The notes: generated by a model not told the origin, from the letters alone. Counted from the stretch's first letter, positions 25,511 through 37,502 are shown. The stretch: 38,036 nucleotides of DNA from Xenorhabdus sp. BG5 (GCF_015163665.1 NZ_JADEUG010000034.1:1-38036); one strand, 5' to 3'. A program made the numbers and translations.

Positions 25511-26056
25511 ATGCAAAGTGAATTTAACGCAAACAAGCAAGCACGCCTTGATGTGGTTAACGTAACGGACGCTCAGACACCGGATGAGTTTGTATTGAGT
25601 GCTGACGAACGTAACGCTATTGAGCAGGAAAAACACCACTACGAAGATCCGCGTGCTGCGTCAATCGAAGCACTGAAAATTGTACAAAAGCAGCGTGGTT
25701 GGGTGCCAGATGGTGCCATTTATGCCATTGCTGAGGTATTAGGTATTCCGGCCAGTGACGTGGAAGGTGTAGCGACGTTTTACAGCCAGATTTACCGGCA
25801 GCCAGTGGGACGCCACATTATCCGTTACTGTGACAGTGTCGTATGTCACATCACGGGCTTTCAGGGTGTTCAGTCAGCGATAGAATCGTATCTGAACATT
25901 CGTCCGGGGCAAACCACGGCCGATGGGCGTTTCACACTATTGCCAACCTGCTGTCTGGGTAACTGTGACAAGGGACCCACGATGATGATTGATGAGGACA
26001 CCCACAGTTACGTAAGACCCGAAGAAATTGAAAAGTTACTGGAGCAATATCCATGA
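25511..26056 (+). CDS. nuoE: NADH-quinone oxidoreductase subunit E
   Basis: This 181-aa subunit of the NADH dehydrogenase module has a thioredoxin-like fold with the [2Fe-2S] cluster N1a. Ligands are Cys107 and Cys112 (Tyr-Cys-Asp-Ser-Val-Val-Cys) and Cys148 and Cys152 (Leu-Pro-Thr-Cys-Cys-Leu-Gly-Asn-Cys). It is about 15 residues longer at the N-terminus than the E. coli protein (166 aa, from memory), a polar Asn/Lys-rich leader that may be a real extension since the ATG at 25511 follows nuoCD by only two bases. The end overlaps nuoF by four bases (ATGA). Confidence 0.97.
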   Translation: MQSEFNANKQARLDVVNVTDAQTPDEFVLSADERNAIEQEKHHYEDPRAASIEALKIVQKQRGWVPDGAIYAIAEVLGIPASDVEGVATFYSQIYRQPVGRHIIRYCDSVVCHITGFQGVQSAIESYLNIRPGQTTADGRFTLLPTCCLGNCDKGPTMMIDEDTHSYVRPEEIEKLLEQYP

Positions 26057-27417
26057 CAACGCATCCAGGAGTGAAAGAAATTATCCGCACAGCGGAAACT
26101 CATCCCCTGACATGGCGGTTGCGTGATGACCAACAACCTGTCTGGCTGGATGAATACCGAAGCCAAAATGGTTATAAAGGCGCCGAAAAAGCATTGAAGG
26201 GCATGGCTCCTGATGAAATTACCGCACTGGTTAAAGATGCTGGCTTAAAAGGTCGTGGCGGTGCAGGCTTCTCAACCGGCTTGAAATGGAGCCTGATGCC
26301 AAAAGACGAAAGCATGAATATCCGCTATTTGTTGTGTAATGCGGATGAGATGGAGCCGGGCACATACAAAGACCGCCTATTGATGGAGCAATTGCCTCAT
26401 CTGTTGGTGGAAGGCATGTTAATCAGTGCCTTTGCATTGAAAGCCTATCGCGGTTACATCTTCCTGCGCGGTGAATATGTCGAAGCGGCTGTCCATTTAC
26501 GCAAAGCCATAGAGGAAGCTAAAGCGGTTGGATTGCTTGGCAAGAACATTTTGGGCAGTGGTTTTGATTTTGAACTGTTTGTTCATACTGGCGCGGGTCG
26601 TTATATCTGTGGTGAAGAAACCGCTTTGATTAACTCCCTTGAAGGGCGCCGGGCAAACCCACGTTCAAAACCCCCATTTCCTGCGACCGCTGGCGTGTGG
26701 GGTAAACCTACGTGCGTCAACAATGTCGAAACATTGTGCAATGTTCCTGCCATTCTTGAACATGGGAAAGAGTGGTATATCGGTTTGAGTGCTGGCAAAA
26801 GTAAAGATGCCGGTACCAAATTGATGGGCTTTTCTGGTCGGGTCAAAAATCCAGGTCTTTGGGAATTACCTTTTGGTACAACCGCACGTGAAATTCTTGA
26901 AGATTACGCGGGAGGCATGCGTGATGGTTTGAAATTCAAGGCATGGCAACCCGGAGGGGCAGGAACCGATTTCCTGACCGCAGACCATTTAGATCTGCCG
27001 ATGGATTTTGAGCATATCGCTAAAGCAGGTAGTCGATTGGGAACCGCACTGGCAATGGCGGTGGATCATGAGATCAATATGGTTTCCCTGACCCGCAATC
27101 TTGAAGAATTCTTCGCCCGTGAATCTTGTGGCTGGTGTACGCCATGTCGTGATGGCTTGCCGTGGAGTGTCAAAATCCTCCGGGCTATTGAGAGTGGCAA
27201 AGGCCAGCCAGGTGATATCGAAACTTTAGAACAACTCTGTCGTTTCCTTGGCCCAGGCAAAACATTTTGTGCCCATGCGCCAGGTGCTGTGGAACCTTTG
27301 CAGAGTGCTATTAAATATTTCCGTGAAGAGTTTGAAGCGGGAATTGTCACCAAAGATTATGGCAATACTAACCTGATTGCGGGGATTCAACCAAACCTGC
27401 TCAACCAGCGTTGGTAA
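26053..27417 (+). CDS. nuoF: NADH-quinone oxidoreductase subunit F (NADH/FMN site)
   Basis: This 454-aa subunit oxidises NADH and passes electrons via FMN. Gly-Arg-Gly-Gly-Ala-Gly-Phe at 67-73 binds the nucleotide/FMN, [10 protein letters not shown] at 180-189 is the NADH/FMN loop, and cluster N3 uses Cys359, Cys362, Cys365 (Ser-Cys-Gly-Trp-Cys-Thr-Pro-Cys) and Cys406. The N-terminus carries about eight residues more than E. coli. Start at ATG 26053 overlaps the nuoE stop, which implies translational coupling. Confidence 0.98.
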   Translation: MTTHPGVKEIIRTAETHPLTWRLRDDQQPVWLDEYRSQNGYKGAEKALKGMAPDEITALVKDAGLKGRGGAGFSTGLKWSLMPKDESMNIRYLLCNADEMEPGTYKDRLLMEQLPHLLVEGMLISAFALKAYRGYIFLRGEYVEAAVHLRKAIEEAKAVGLLGKNILGSGFDFELFVHTGAGRYICGEETALINSLEGRRANPRSKPPFPATAGVWGKPTCVNNVETLCNVPAILEHGKEWYIGLSAGKSKDAGTKLMGFSGRVKNPGLWELPFGTTAREILEDYAGGMRDGLKFKAWQPGGAGTDFLTADHLDLPMDFEHIAKAGSRLGTALAMAVDHEINMVSLTRNLEEFFARESCGWCTPCRDGLPWSVKILRAIESGKGQPGDIETLEQLCRFLGPGKTFCAHAPGAVEPLQSAIKYFREEFEAGIVTKDYGNTNLIAGIQPNLLNQRW

Positions 27418-27441
27418 CAACCGGGCTAATTTTTGATTAAC

Positions 27442-27457
27442 GCCTGCCATGGCAGGC
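27442..27457 (+). promoter_or_regulatory. 16-bp palindrome between nuoF and nuoG
   Basis: GCCTGCCATGGCAGGC is a perfect 16-bp palindrome (seven-base arms around AT) in the 60-base gap between nuoF and nuoG. As RNA it can form a short stem 20 bases before the nuoG start and could affect message processing or translation. No terminator-like U-tract follows. Confidence 0.5.
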
Positions 27458-27477
27458 CATTGGGAAGCATGCTGACT

Positions 27478-30201
27478 ATGGCTACGATACATGTAGACGG
27501 CAAAGAATATGATGTAAACGGGGCTGATAACCTGTTACAAGCCTGCCTCTCATTGGGGCTTGATATACCTTATTTTTGCTGGCATCCAGCGCTGGGAAGC
27601 GTTGGCGCTTGCCGCCAGTGTGCGGTGAAGCAATATCAAAACGCGGAAGATACGCGTGGTCGTCTGGTGATGTCTTGCATGACACCAGCGTCAGATGGCA
27701 CGTATATCTCTATTGATGATGAAGAAGCTAAACAGTTCCGTGCCAGTGTTGTGGAATGGTTAATGACCAACCATCCCCACGACTGTCCAGTTTGTGAGGA
27801 AGGGGGTAACTGTCATTTACAGGATATGACAGTGATGACGGGGCATTCATTCCGAAAATACCGTTTTACCAAGCGTACTCACAAAAATCAGGAATTGGGG
27901 CCATTCATTGCTCATGAAATGAACCGTTGCATCGCCTGTTACCGTTGTGTCCGTTACTACAAAGATTATGCGGATGGAACGGATTTTGGTGTTTATGGCG
28001 CTCATGACAACGTCTATTTTGGTCGTCCTGAAAGTGGCACATTGGAAAGTGAATTTTCCGGTAATCTGGTTGAAATTTGCCCAACAGGGGTATTTACCGA
28101 CAAAACACATTCAGAACGCTACAACCGTAAATGGGACATGCAGTTTGCGCCAAGCATCTGCCAACAGTGCAGTATTGGCTGTAACACCAGCCCTGGTGAA
28201 CGTTACGGTGAATTGCGCCGGATAGAAAACCGTTACAACGGCACCGTCAACCACTACTTTATGTGTGACCGCGGGCGTTTCGGTTATGGTTATGTCAACC
28301 GTGACGACCGTCCTCGCCAGCCACAACAATTGCGTGGCGATCAGTGGATTTCATTGAATGCTGAGCAAGTCATGCAAGGGGGCGCAGATATTTTGCGTCA
28401 GGCGAAAAATGCCATTGGCATCGGTTCACCGCGTGCCAGCATTGAAAGTAACTTTGCCTTGCGTGAATTGGTTGGTGCGGAAAACTTCTACAGTGGTATT
28501 TCAGCGGAAGAACAACATCGCCTTGATACGATGTTAGAAATTCTCCAGCAAGGTGGAGTCTATACGCCATCGCTGCGTGAAATTGAAGATTATGATGCGG
28601 TGCTGGTGTTAGGGGAAGACCTGACCCAAACAGCTGCCCGTATGGCGTTATCTGTGCGTCAGGCTGTGAAAGGCAAAGCGCGTGAAATGGCGGCTGCTCA
28701 GAAAGTGGCAGACTGGCAGATTGCGGCTGTGATGAATATTGGCCAGCACGCCAAATATCCTCTCTTCCTGACCAGTGTCGATGAAACCCGACTGGATGAT
28801 ATTGCCGCATGGAGCTACCGTGCACCCATTGATGATCAGGCTCGCCTGGGTTTCGCCGTAGCACATGCCTTGAACAATATCGCCCCTGCCGTTAGTGATC
28901 TGCCGGATGCGCTGAAATCGAAAGTGGACATTATTGCGCACGCATTGCGTGATGCGAAAAAGCCATTGATTATCAGTGGCAGCAATCCAGGCAGTGATGC
29001 CTTGATTCAGGCTGCTGCCAATATCGCATGGGCCCTGAAAGATAAAGGTGCGGATGTAGGTCTTTCCTATGTTGCCGCATATGCCAATAGTTTGGGGCTG
29101 GCGATGATGGAAGCGCAGCCATTGGATGCTGCTTTACAGCGTATCGCTAAAGGGGATGCAGATACCGCCATTGTGATGGAAAACGATCTCTATCGTCATG
29201 CACCGGCGGATAAAATTGATCGCGCACTGGATAGTCTGAAAAATCTGATCGTCGTGGATCACCAACGCACCGCTATTATGGATAAGGCGCATTTGATTCT
29301 GTCGGCCTCCAGTTTTGCTGAAAGCGATGGTACGTTGGTGAATCAAGAAGGTCGTGCCCAACGCTATTTCCAGGTTTACGAGCCTGCATTTTATGATAAA
29401 TCCATCGTTATGTTAGAAAGCTGGCGCTGGATGCATTCCCTGTATACCACCTATACCCAGTGCCAAACCGACTGGACACAGCTTGATCATGTGATTGCAG
29501 CTTGTGTCAAAGTGATGCCGCAATTCAAAGGCATCGTCAATGCGGCACCCGATGCGACATTCCGTATTCGTGGGCAAAAATTGGCGCGTTCACCTCATCG
29601 TTATAGCGGCCGTACCGCGATGTTGGCTGATGTCAGTGTCCATGAGCAGCGTCAGCCACAGGATATCGATACTGCATTTGCTTTCTCAATGGAAGGGAAC
29701 AACAGCCCATATGCACCACGTCAGCAAATTCCCTTTGCATGGGCACCGGGCTGGAACTCACCGCAAGCGTGGAATAAATTCCAGGCTGAAGTGGGTGGCA
29801 AGCTGCGCTTTGGTGATCCAGGGGTTCGTTTGATCGAAACGGTTGATGGTGGGTTGAACTATTTTGACGCTATCCCGACCGCATTTACTGCGCAAAAAGA
29901 TCAATGGCATGTTGCGCCTTATTTCCATTTGTTCGGCAGTGAAGAACTGTCACAACGTTCTAATGTAATACAGGAGCGTATGCCTGAGCCGTATGTGATG
30001 ATCAATCATAAAGATGCGGAGCATTTGAAGGTGAAAGAAGGTGCTGTAATGGCATTTGATTGTGAAGGGCAGCAACTGCGTTTGGCCGTGCGCTTAAGTG
30101 GTAATCTGGCCCAAGGGCAAATTGGCTTGCCACTGGGAATGTCAGGTATACCGCCGGTTCTGGCAGGCAAATCAGTCCATAACTTACGGGAGGTTGCATA
30201 A
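27478..30201 (+). CDS. nuoG: NADH-quinone oxidoreductase subunit G
   Basis: This 907-aa peripheral-arm subunit carries several Fe-S clusters. N1b uses Cys34, Cys45, Cys48 and Cys67. Next come His-Pro-His-Asp-Cys-Pro-Val-Cys with Gly-Gly-Asn-Cys (N5 region) and Cys-Ile-Ala-Cys-Tyr-Arg-Cys (N4), then Ile-Cys-Gln-Gln-Cys-Ser-Ile-Gly-Cys (N7, present in E. coli-type NuoG). A molybdopterin oxidoreductase-like but cofactor-less domain fills the rest. I chose ATG 27478 because Met-Ala-Thr-Ile-His-Val-Asp-Gly-Lys is the family start and the length then matches; ATG 27469 would add Met-Leu-Thr. The last base of its TAA is the first base of nuoH. Confidence 0.97.
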   Translation: MATIHVDGKEYDVNGADNLLQACLSLGLDIPYFCWHPALGSVGACRQCAVKQYQNAEDTRGRLVMSCMTPASDGTYISIDDEEAKQFRASVVEWLMTNHPHDCPVCEEGGNCHLQDMTVMTGHSFRKYRFTKRTHKNQELGPFIAHEMNRCIACYRCVRYYKDYADGTDFGVYGAHDNVYFGRPESGTLESEFSGNLVEICPTGVFTDKTHSERYNRKWDMQFAPSICQQCSIGCNTSPGERYGELRRIENRYNGTVNHYFMCDRGRFGYGYVNRDDRPRQPQQLRGDQWISLNAEQVMQGGADILRQAKNAIGIGSPRASIESNFALRELVGAENFYSGISAEEQHRLDTMLEILQQGGVYTPSLREIEDYDAVLVLGEDLTQTAARMALSVRQAVKGKAREMAAAQKVADWQIAAVMNIGQHAKYPLFLTSVDETRLDDIAAWSYRAPIDDQARLGFAVAHALNNIAPAVSDLPDALKSKVDIIAHALRDAKKPLIISGSNPGSDALIQAAANIAWALKDKGADVGLSYVAAYANSLGLAMMEAQPLDAALQRIAKGDADTAIVMENDLYRHAPADKIDRALDSLKNLIVVDHQRTAIMDKAHLILSASSFAESDGTLVNQEGRAQRYFQVYEPAFYDKSIVMLESWRWMHSLYTTYTQCQTDWTQLDHVIAACVKVMPQFKGIVNAAPDATFRIRGQKLARSPHRYSGRTAMLADVSVHEQRQPQDIDTAFAFSMEGNNSPYAPRQQIPFAWAPGWNSPQAWNKFQAEVGGKLRFGDPGVRLIETVDGGLNYFDAIPTAFTAQKDQWHVAPYFHLFGSEELSQRSNVIQERMPEPYVMINHKDAEHLKVKEGAVMAFDCEGQQLRLAVRLSGNLAQGQIGLPLGMSGIPPVLAGKSVHNLREVA

Positions 30202-31178
30202 TGAGCTGGTTGACTCCCGATGTCATTGAAATCCTGATTACTGTACTGAAAGCGGTTGTCATTCTACTGGTCGTGGTGATCTGTGGGGCATTCATGAGTT
30301 TCTTTGAACGCCGCATTCTTGGCCTGTTTCAAAACCGTTATGGGCCAAATCGAGTCGGTTGGGGCGGTTCATTGCAGCTTGTTGCAGACATGATCAAAAT
30401 GTTCTTTAAAGAAGACTGGGCACCTCGTTTTTCTGACAGGGCCATTTTCACTTTGGCCCCTGTCATTGCATTCTGCTCAATGCTTCTGGCCTTTGTTATC
30501 GTGCCGGTAAGCCCAACATGGATGGTCGCAGATCTGAACATCGGTATCTTATTCTTCATGATGATGGCGGGTCTGGCGGTTTATTCCGTGCTGTTTGCGG
30601 GTTGGGCGAGTAACAACAAATATGCCTTGCTGGGTGCGATGCGTGCATCAGCACAGACATTGAGTTATGAAGTTTTCCTTGGTATGTCCATGATGGGCGT
30701 TGTAGCACAAGCTGGCTCCTTTAACATGGTGGATATCGTCAATTCACAGCAACATGTGTGGAATGTCATTCCTCAATTTTTTGGCTTCCTGACCTTTGCC
30801 ATTGCGGGTGTCGCGGTATGCCACCGCCATCCCTTTGACCAACCGGAAGCCGAGCAAGAACTGGCCGATGGCTATCACATTGAATATTCCGGTATGAAAT
30901 TTGGTCTATTTTTTGTCGGAGAATATATCGCGATTGTGACGGTATCTGCTTTGATCGTCACGTTGTTCTTTGGTGGCTGGAATGGACCTCTCTTGCCTCC
31001 ATTCGTCTGGTTTGCGTTGAAAACAGCATTTTTCATGATGATGTTCATCTTGATCCGTGCTGCATTGCCACGTCCTCGTTATGATCAGGTGATGTCGTTT
31101 GGCTGGAAAGTTTGTCTGCCGTTAACGTTACTGAATATGCTAGCGACAGCCGCAGTTATTTTATACAACGCTCAATAA
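30201..31178 (+). CDS. nuoH: NADH-quinone oxidoreductase subunit H
   Basis: This 325-aa multi-helix membrane subunit (ND1 type) joins the two arms and lines the quinone chamber. Conserved parts include Phe-Glu-Arg-Arg, [10 protein letters not shown], the loop [10 protein letters not shown], and [11 protein letters not shown], rich in the acidic residues of the E-channel. The length is identical to E. coli. ATG overlaps the nuoG stop by one base. Confidence 0.98.
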   Translation: MSWLTPDVIEILITVLKAVVILLVVVICGAFMSFFERRILGLFQNRYGPNRVGWGGSLQLVADMIKMFFKEDWAPRFSDRAIFTLAPVIAFCSMLLAFVIVPVSPTWMVADLNIGILFFMMMAGLAVYSVLFAGWASNNKYALLGAMRASAQTLSYEVFLGMSMMGVVAQAGSFNMVDIVNSQQHVWNVIPQFFGFLTFAIAGVAVCHRHPFDQPEAEQELADGYHIEYSGMKFGLFFVGEYIAIVTVSALIVTLFFGGWNGPLLPPFVWFALKTAFFMMMFILIRAALPRPRYDQVMSFGWKVCLPLTLLNMLATAAVILYNAQ

Positions 31179-31193
31179 AGGGGTGATTGAACC

Positions 31194-31736
31194 ATGACAT
31201 TGAAAGAATTAGTGGTCGGTTTCGCCACCCAGGTACGCAGTATTTGGATGATAGGGCTTCATGCCTTCCATAAACGCGAAACAAAAATGTATCCGGAAGA
31301 GCCAGTTTATCTGCCACCCCGTTACCGTGGGCGCATCGTTCTGACGCGTGATCCTGACGGTGAAGAGCGTTGTGTTGCGTGTAACTTGTGTGCAGCGGTA
31401 TGTCCGGTGGGATGTATCTCACTGCAAAAAGCCGAGCATAAGGATGGGCGCTGGTATCCTGAATTCTTCCGCGTCAACTTTTCGCGTTGCATTTTCTGCG
31501 GCCTGTGTGAAGAAGCGTGCCCAACTACCGCTATTCAGTTGACACCGGATTTTGAACTGGGTGAATACAAGCGTCAGGATCTGGTATACGAGAAAGAAGA
31601 TCTGCTGATTTCAGGGCCAGGTAAATACCCTGACTATAACTTTTACCGTAAGACAGGTATGGCAATTGACGGCAAGGATAAAGGCGAAGCCGACAATGAA
31701 GCCAAGCCTATCGACGTTAAAAGCCTGTTGCCGTAA
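31194..31736 (+). CDS. nuoI: NADH-quinone oxidoreductase subunit I
   Basis: This 180-aa ferredoxin-like subunit holds two [4Fe-4S] clusters, N6a and N6b. Two Cys-x2-Cys-x2-Cys-x3-Cys motifs are complete: Cys60, 63, 66, 70 and Cys99, 102, 105, 109. A short amphipathic N-terminus anchors it to the membrane arm. The end is Lys-Ser-Leu-Leu-Pro. It lies 15 bases after nuoH with GGGGTGATT upstream. Confidence 0.98.
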   Translation: MTLKELVVGFATQVRSIWMIGLHAFHKRETKMYPEEPVYLPPRYRGRIVLTRDPDGEERCVACNLCAAVCPVGCISLQKAEHKDGRWYPEFFRVNFSRCIFCGLCEEACPTTAIQLTPDFELGEYKRQDLVYEKEDLLISGPGKYPDYNFYRKTGMAIDGKDKGEADNEAKPIDVKSLLP

Positions 31737-31748
31737 GGAGCGATATTC

Positions 31749-32279
31749 ATGGAATTTACATTTTATGTCGCAGGGCTGGTTGCTATTCTCGCAACACTCA
31801 GGGTAATAACCCATACGAACCCAGTGCATGCTCTGTTGTATCTGATTATTTCCTTGTTGGCCCTGTCCGTCGTATTTTTTTCAATGGGTGCCTATTTTGC
31901 TGGTGCTTTGGAGATCATCGTTTACGCGGGCGCAATTATGGTGTTGTTCGTCTTCGTCGTGATGATGCTGAATCTGGGAAAATCAGTTGTCGAGCAGGAA
32001 CGGCGCTGGTTACAACCCCGTGCCTGGATTGGCCCGTCACTCCTGTCTATCGTGCTGTTGATTGTGTTGGTTTACGCCATCAGTACCCTGTCATCTGCTG
32101 AAATCAGTGGTGAAGTCGTCAGTGCCAAAGAAGTGGGAATTAGCCTGTTTGGCCCTTATGTATTGGTGGTCGAGCTGGCCTCTTTGCTGTTATTGGCAGG
32201 ATTGGTCGTGGCTTACCACATCGGCCGTGAAAATCGGCAAGGGGAAGTGATCAGCAATCGTGCGGAGGACCAACAATAA
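31749..32279 (+). CDS. nuoJ: NADH-quinone oxidoreductase subunit J
   Basis: This 176-aa membrane subunit (ND6 type) has five predicted helices. [10 protein letters not shown] and [13 protein letters not shown] contain the conserved pi-bulge helix 3. It is a few residues shorter than the E. coli protein (184, from memory), at the polar C-terminus. AAGGAG is well spaced before the ATG. Its stop overlaps the nuoK start by one base. Confidence 0.96.
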   Translation: MEFTFYVAGLVAILATLRVITHTNPVHALLYLIISLLALSVVFFSMGAYFAGALEIIVYAGAIMVLFVFVVMMLNLGKSVVEQERRWLQPRAWIGPSLLSIVLLIVLVYAISTLSSAEISGEVVSAKEVGISLFGPYVLVVELASLLLLAGLVVAYHIGRENRQGEVISNRAEDQQ

Positions 32280-32581
32280 TGATAGCGTTACCTCATGGCC
32301 TCATTTTGGCGGCTATTCTATTTACATTAGGCTTCACTTGCCTGGTTATCCGCCGCAATCTGTTATTTATGCTGATCGGGTTGGAAATCATGATCAATGC
32401 TTCAGCGCTAGCGTTTGTCGTTGCTGGCAGCTATTGGCTCCAGCCTGATGGTCAGGTGATGTACATTCTGGCCATTACGCTGGCAGCCGCCGAGGCGAGC
32501 ATCGGTTTGGCACTGTTACTACAGTTGCACCGTCGTCGCCAAAACCTGAATATTGATACAGTCAGTGAGATGCGCGGATGA
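32279..32581 (+). CDS. nuoK: NADH-quinone oxidoreductase subunit K
   Basis: This 100-aa membrane subunit (ND4L type) has three helices. [10 protein letters not shown] contains the conserved membrane Glu (position 36), and [11 protein letters not shown] contains the second (position 72); both belong to the proton path. The length is standard. It overlaps nuoL by four bases (ATGA). Confidence 0.98.
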   Translation: MIALPHGLILAAILFTLGFTCLVIRRNLLFMLIGLEIMINASALAFVVAGSYWLQPDGQVMYILAITLAAAEASIGLALLLQLHRRRQNLNIDTVSEMRG

Positions 32582-34440
32582 ACTTACTCTATTTAACAAT
32601 TCTGCTGCCACTGCTGGGATTTTTGCTATTGGCATTTTCCCGTGGCCGCTGGTCTGAAAATTTGTCAGCCACCATTGGGAGTGGTTCTGTTGGGCTGGCA
32701 GCATTGGTCACCTTCTGGGTAGCGATTGATTTTCTTACCCAGGATGGGGCAGGGGGGCTGGTCTACAGCCAAACGCTGTGGAACTGGATGGCAGTGGATA
32801 ATTTCAGCATCCCCGTTAATCTGGTGCTGGATGGTCTGTCACTGACAATGCTGAGTGTTGTGACTGGCGTTGGTTTCCTGATCCACATTTACGCTTCTTG
32901 GTACATGCGCGGTGAAGAGGGATACTCCCGTTTCTTCGCCTATACCAACCTATTTATCGCCAGTATGGTGGTATTGGTACTGGCAGATAACATACTGCTG
33001 ATGTATCTCGGTTGGGAAGGCGTCGGCCTGTGCAGTTACCTGTTGATCGGTTTCTACTACAAAAACCCTGCCAATGGCGCGGCGGCAATGAAAGCTTTCA
33101 TTGTGACCCGTGTTGGTGACGTATTCCTTGCCATTGGTATGTTTATCCTTTACGACCAGCTTGGTACGCTGAGTTTCCGCGAATTGGCGGTATTGGCACC
33201 ACAACATATTGAAGTAGGTTCTAGCGCGATCACCTGGGCAACCTTGATGATTTTGGGTGGTGCTGTTGGTAAATCCGCTCAGTTACCATTGCAAACATGG
33301 TTAGCAGATGCAATGGCTGGTCCAACACCGGTTTCTGCTCTGATCCACGCCGCTACGATGGTTACCGCTGGGGTTTATCTGATTGCCCGCAGCCATGCAT
33401 TGTTCTTGATGGCGCCTGATATCTTGCATTGGGTCGGTATTATTGGTGCGATCACCTTGCTGTTGGCTGGTTTCGCCGCTCTGGTACAGACAGATATTAA
33501 ACGAGTGCTGGCTTACTCCACCATGAGCCAGATTGGCTACATGTTTCTGGCATTGGGTGTACAGGCGTGGGATGCCGCGATTTTTCACCTGATGACCCAT
33601 GCATTCTTCAAAGCATTACTGTTCCTGGCTTCTGGCTCGGTGATTTTGGCCTGCCATCATGAGCAAAACATCTTCAAAATGGGCGGGCTGAGTAAGCGTA
33701 TCCCATTTGTTTATCTCTGCTTCCTGGTGGGTGGCTCTGCGTTGTCGGCACTGCCATTACTGACGGCCGGTTTCTACAGTAAGGATGAAATCCTGTGGGG
33801 TGCGTTGGCAAATGGTCATATGAACCTGATGCTGGCGGGGCTGATTGGGGCATTGATGACATCACTGTATACCTTCCGCATGATCTTTATCGTGTTTCAC
33901 GGTGAAGAAAATACCCATGCTCATCCAGTCAAGGGCATTACTCATACCTTGCCATTGTCCGTATTGCTGGTGTTGTCCACTTTTGTGGGTGCGCTGATTG
34001 TGCCACCGCTGGCGGGCGTCTTACCTGAGAGTGTTCTATCAGAAAACAGCGCGGCAGGGCATGATGGCAAAATGACATTGGAAATTATTTCTGGTGTGAT
34101 TGCCGTTATCGGTATCTTACTGGCAGCTGTGTTGTATCTGGGCAAACGTGGTGTGGTCAATGCCACGGCGAACAGTGCCCCAGGGCGTTTCTTCTCCACA
34201 TGGTGGTTCCATGCCTGGGGATTTGACGCGCTGTATGACTGGGTATTTGTGAAACCATTCAAGGGCATCACCCGCCTGTTGCAAAGTGATCCTTTGAACT
34301 CACTAATGAACATTCCAGCCATATTGTCACGTTGGGGCAATAAAGGGCTTCGTTGGAGTGAGAACGGACAAGTCCGTTGGTACGCTACCTCTATGGGGTT
34401 GGGTGCAGTGCTGGTTTTAGCTCTGCTGCTTTTGGTTTAA
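32578..34440 (+). CDS. nuoL: NADH-quinone oxidoreductase subunit L (antiporter-like)
   Basis: This 620-aa distal proton-pumping subunit (ND5 type) has about 16 helices, including the long lateral C-terminal helix. Conserved [11 protein letters not shown] (helix 5 Glu), [12 protein letters not shown] (helix 7 Lys), [13 protein letters not shown] and [10 protein letters not shown] are present. It is slightly longer than E. coli (613, from memory). nuoM starts 19 bases later. Confidence 0.98.
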   Translation: MNLLYLTILLPLLGFLLLAFSRGRWSENLSATIGSGSVGLAALVTFWVAIDFLTQDGAGGLVYSQTLWNWMAVDNFSIPVNLVLDGLSLTMLSVVTGVGFLIHIYASWYMRGEEGYSRFFAYTNLFIASMVVLVLADNILLMYLGWEGVGLCSYLLIGFYYKNPANGAAAMKAFIVTRVGDVFLAIGMFILYDQLGTLSFRELAVLAPQHIEVGSSAITWATLMILGGAVGKSAQLPLQTWLADAMAGPTPVSALIHAATMVTAGVYLIARSHALFLMAPDILHWVGIIGAITLLLAGFAALVQTDIKRVLAYSTMSQIGYMFLALGVQAWDAAIFHLMTHAFFKALLFLASGSVILACHHEQNIFKMGGLSKRIPFVYLCFLVGGSALSALPLLTAGFYSKDEILWGALANGHMNLMLAGLIGALMTSLYTFRMIFIVFHGEENTHAHPVKGITHTLPLSVLLVLSTFVGALIVPPLAGVLPESVLSENSAAGHDGKMTLEIISGVIAVIGILLAAVLYLGKRGVVNATANSAPGRFFSTWWFHAWGFDALYDWVFVKPFKGITRLLQSDPLNSLMNIPAILSRWGNKGLRWSENGQVRWYATSMGLGAVLVLALLLLV

Positions 34441-34459
34441 TTAAGGGACACATTGCGCC

Positions 34460-35980
34460 ATGCTACTACCTTGGCTAATTCTTCTGCCCTTCATCGGAGG
34501 CCTGTTGTGTTGGCAGGCCGAGCGCTTCGGCACCCGTATGCCGCGTTGGATAGCGCTTCTGGCGATGGGACTGACGCTGTTACTCTCCCTGTACCTGTGG
34601 TTACAGGGCGGTTATACACTCACCAACCCACAGGGCATACCACAGTGGCAATCAGAATTCTTGCTTCAGTGGATCCCACGTTTTGGCATTAGCCTTCATC
34701 TGGCACTGGATGGTTTATCCTTGCTGATGGTGGTGTTAACTGCATTACTGGGTTTGATGGCAATCCTCTGTTCATGGAATGAAAACCAGCCATACCAGGG
34801 CTTCTTCCATCTGAACCTGCTGTGGATATTGGGTGGTGTGATGGGGGTTTTCCTTGCCATCGACCTGTTCTTGTTCTTCTTCTTCTGGGAAGTGATGTTG
34901 GTACCGATGTACTTCCTGATTGCCCTGTGGGGACACAGAGGCTCGGAAGGTAAAACCCGTATCACTGCGGCAACGAAATTCTTCATCTATACCCAGGCCA
35001 GCGGTTTGGTGATGCTGATTTCGATTCTGGCACTGGCTTTCATTCACCATGATGCAACCGGCGAATGGACATTCAACTATGAAAAACTGTTGGATACGCC
35101 GATGTCACACACCGTTCAATACCTGCTAATGCTGGGTTTCTTCATTGCATTCGCGGTGAAAATGCCGGTTGTTCCTTTACATGGCTGGTTGCCGGATGCT
35201 CATAGTCAGGCACCAACAGCCGGTTCAGTTGACCTTGCAGGGATTTTGCTGAAGACGGCGGCTTATGGTTTGTTGCGTTTCAGTTTGCCTCTGTTCCCGC
35301 AAGCCTCTGCGGAATTCGCTCCGATTGCCATGTGGCTGGGCGTCATTGGTATTTTCTACGGTGCATGGATGGCATTCAGCCAGACTGATATCAAGCGCTT
35401 GATTGCCTATACCAGTGTTTCTCACATGGGCTTTGTGCTTATCGCCATTTACACGGGTAGCCAATTGGCTTATCAAGGCGCGGTGATCCAGATGATTGCA
35501 CATGGTCTGTCAGCCGCGGGTCTGTTTATTCTGTGTGGTCAGATCTATGAACGCCTGCATACCCGAGATATGCGCCAAATGGGTGGATTGTGGGGAAGAA
35601 TTCAACTCTTGCCTGCGATATCCCTGTTTTTTGCGGTAGCCACATTAGGTATGCCAGGAACCGGTAACTTTGTCGGGGAATTTATGATCCTGTTTGGCAG
35701 CTTCAGTCAATTTACCCTGGTGACTACGGTATCCGTGTTCGGTTTGGTTTTTGCCTCCGTTTACGCACTGTACTTGATGCAGAAGGCTTATTACGGTACG
35801 CCAAAAACGGATAAACCCTTACAGAGAATGGATGTGCGTGAAATTTCCATTTTGCTGCTGTTGGTTGTCTTGCTGGTGATTTTAGGGGTTTACCCGCAGC
35901 CAATTCTTGATACCTCAGCCGCAGCAATGGGTAACATCCAGAATTGGTATTCAGCTTCACTTTTAACTACAAGGCCGTAA
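34460..35980 (+). CDS. nuoM: NADH-quinone oxidoreductase subunit M (antiporter-like)
   Basis: This 506-aa proton-pumping membrane subunit (ND4 type) has about 14 helices. Phe-Phe-Phe-Trp-Glu-Val-Met-Leu-Val-Pro-Met-Tyr (helix 5 Glu), Ala-Val-Lys-Met-Pro-Val-Val-Pro-Leu-His-Gly-Trp-Leu-Pro-Asp-Ala-His (helix 7 Lys) and Gln-Thr-Asp-Ile-Lys-Arg-Leu-Ile-Ala-Tyr-Thr-Ser are visible. The length is near standard. nuoN begins six bases after its stop. The RBS is weak (AAGGGA), which fits coupled translation. Confidence 0.98.
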   Translation: MLLPWLILLPFIGGLLCWQAERFGTRMPRWIALLAMGLTLLLSLYLWLQGGYTLTNPQGIPQWQSEFLLQWIPRFGISLHLALDGLSLLMVVLTALLGLMAILCSWNENQPYQGFFHLNLLWILGGVMGVFLAIDLFLFFFFWEVMLVPMYFLIALWGHRGSEGKTRITAATKFFIYTQASGLVMLISILALAFIHHDATGEWTFNYEKLLDTPMSHTVQYLLMLGFFIAFAVKMPVVPLHGWLPDAHSQAPTAGSVDLAGILLKTAAYGLLRFSLPLFPQASAEFAPIAMWLGVIGIFYGAWMAFSQTDIKRLIAYTSVSHMGFVLIAIYTGSQLAYQGAVIQMIAHGLSAAGLFILCGQIYERLHTRDMRQMGGLWGRIQLLPAISLFFAVATLGMPGTGNFVGEFMILFGSFSQFTLVTTVSVFGLVFASVYALYLMQKAYYGTPKTDKPLQRMDVREISILLLLVVLLVILGVYPQPILDTSAAAMGNIQNWYSASLLTTRP

Positions 35981-35986
35981 TTCGCC

Positions 35987-37444
35987 ATGACAATAACTTC
36001 TGAACAATTGATCGCACTGTTGCCGCTATTGATCGTCGGATTGACGGTAGTGGTTGTGATGTTGTCCATTGCGTGGCGACGCGATCATTTCACCAATGTC
36101 ACCTTGACGGTGATTGGTCTAAACCTGGCCCTGTTCTCTCTCTATTTTGTGGGACAGCAGGAGCCAATGGATGTCACGCCATTGATTCATGTAGATCGTT
36201 TTGCAATGTTCTATACTGCGCTTGTGCTGATTGCGAGCCTTGCAACAACGACATTTGCCTATTCATGGTTGGAAAATTATCCCGATAATAAAGAAGAATT
36301 TTATCTGTTGGTGTTGATCGCAGCGGCTGGGGGCATTCTGCTCTCTTCTGCCAACCATATGGCATCACTGTTTATCGGAATTGAATTGATCACCCTGCCG
36401 CTGTTTGGCTTAGTGGGTTATGCCTATCGGCAGAAACGTTCGTTGGAAGCGGGCATCAAATATATGTTGCTGTCTGCGGCCGCATCTTCATTCCTGCTAT
36501 TTGGTATTGCATTGCTGTATGCAGAATCCGGTGATTTGTCTTTCGCATCACTTGGAAAAAGTTTGAGCGATAGCAAACTGCATGAACCGTTAGTTCTGGC
36601 TGGCTTGGGGATGATGATCGTAGGATTGGGCTTTAAACTTTCCCTTGTGCCTTTCCAACTGTGGACACCGGATGTTTATCAAGGCGCACCAGCACCGGTA
36701 TCGACCTTTCTGGCAACGGCAAGTAAGGTTGCGATCTTCGCAGTTATCATGCGTTTATTCATTGAAGCACCCGTGGCTGAAAGCATAACCTTACGTATTC
36801 TGCTAACTGTGATTGCTATTGCATCTATCCTGTTTGGTAACTTATTGGCCTTGACACAAAGCAATATCAAACGACTGCTGGGCTATTCATCCATTGCTCA
36901 TTTGGGATATTTGCTGGTGGTATTGGTTGCCATCAAAGATCATACGTTGGCAGAAGAGACGGCAGGTATTTATCTGGTCGGTTATTTGCTTGCCAGCATC
37001 GGGGCATTTGGTGTGGTCAGCTTGATGTCCAGCCCATACAGAGGGCCAGATGCGGATTCACTGTTCTCATATCGTGGCTTGTTCTGGCATAAACCGATCC
37101 TGTCAGCGGTAATGACAGTGATGATGTTATCATTGGCAGGAATACCATTAACATTTGGCTTCATTGGCAAATTCTATGTCATCGCGACGGGTGTTGAAGC
37201 AAAATTGTGGTGGCTGACTGGTGCCGTTGTTGTGGGTAGTGCCATCGGTCTTTACTACTATCTACGTGTGATGGTGAGCTTGTACCTGCCAGCACCGAAA
37301 GCGCTAAACCGTGATACACCCCGCAATTGGGCATTTACCTCTGGCGGGATTGTGGTGTTGCTCAGTGCATTATTGGTGTTGATCCTTGGTGTTTGGCCAC
37401 AACCGTTGATTGATATTGTTCAGCAGGCGAAAAGCGTTCTGTAA
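35987..37444 (+). CDS. nuoN: NADH-quinone oxidoreductase subunit N (antiporter-like)
   Basis: This 485-aa proton-pumping membrane subunit (ND2 type) has the same length as E. coli. Visible are [10 protein letters not shown], [10 protein letters not shown], [20 protein letters not shown] (helix 7 Lys and following loop) and [15 protein letters not shown]. It is the last gene of the operon, with a strong terminator 25 bases after the stop. Confidence 0.98.
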   Translation: MTITSEQLIALLPLLIVGLTVVVVMLSIAWRRDHFTNVTLTVIGLNLALFSLYFVGQQEPMDVTPLIHVDRFAMFYTALVLIASLATTTFAYSWLENYPDNKEEFYLLVLIAAAGGILLSSANHMASLFIGIELITLPLFGLVGYAYRQKRSLEAGIKYMLLSAAASSFLLFGIALLYAESGDLSFASLGKSLSDSKLHEPLVLAGLGMMIVGLGFKLSLVPFQLWTPDVYQGAPAPVSTFLATASKVAIFAVIMRLFIEAPVAESITLRILLTVIAIASILFGNLLALTQSNIKRLLGYSSIAHLGYLLVVLVAIKDHTLAEETAGIYLVGYLLASIGAFGVVSLMSSPYRGPDADSLFSYRGLFWHKPILSAVMTVMMLSLAGIPLTFGFIGKFYVIATGVEAKLWWLTGAVVVGSAIGLYYYLRVMVSLYLPAPKALNRDTPRNWAFTSGGIVVLLSALLVLILGVWPQPLIDIVQQAKSVL

Positions 37445-37468
37445 ACAATAAGCTAAAGAAACTATTTT

Positions 37469-37502
37469 AAAAACCCAGCCATCGTTGTCTGGGTTTTTTT
37501 GT
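37469..37502 (+). terminator. Rho-independent terminator of the nuo operon
   Basis: AAAACCCAG pairs with CTGGGTTTT across a ten-base loop and is followed by a run of T to 37500. It is the end of the nuoA-N transcript. Confidence 0.9.

Noticed and set aside
28370-28864. 164-codon minus-strand frame inside nuoG
   Set aside because: It is antisense to nuoG; its His/Gln-rich composition is typical of a shadow frame.
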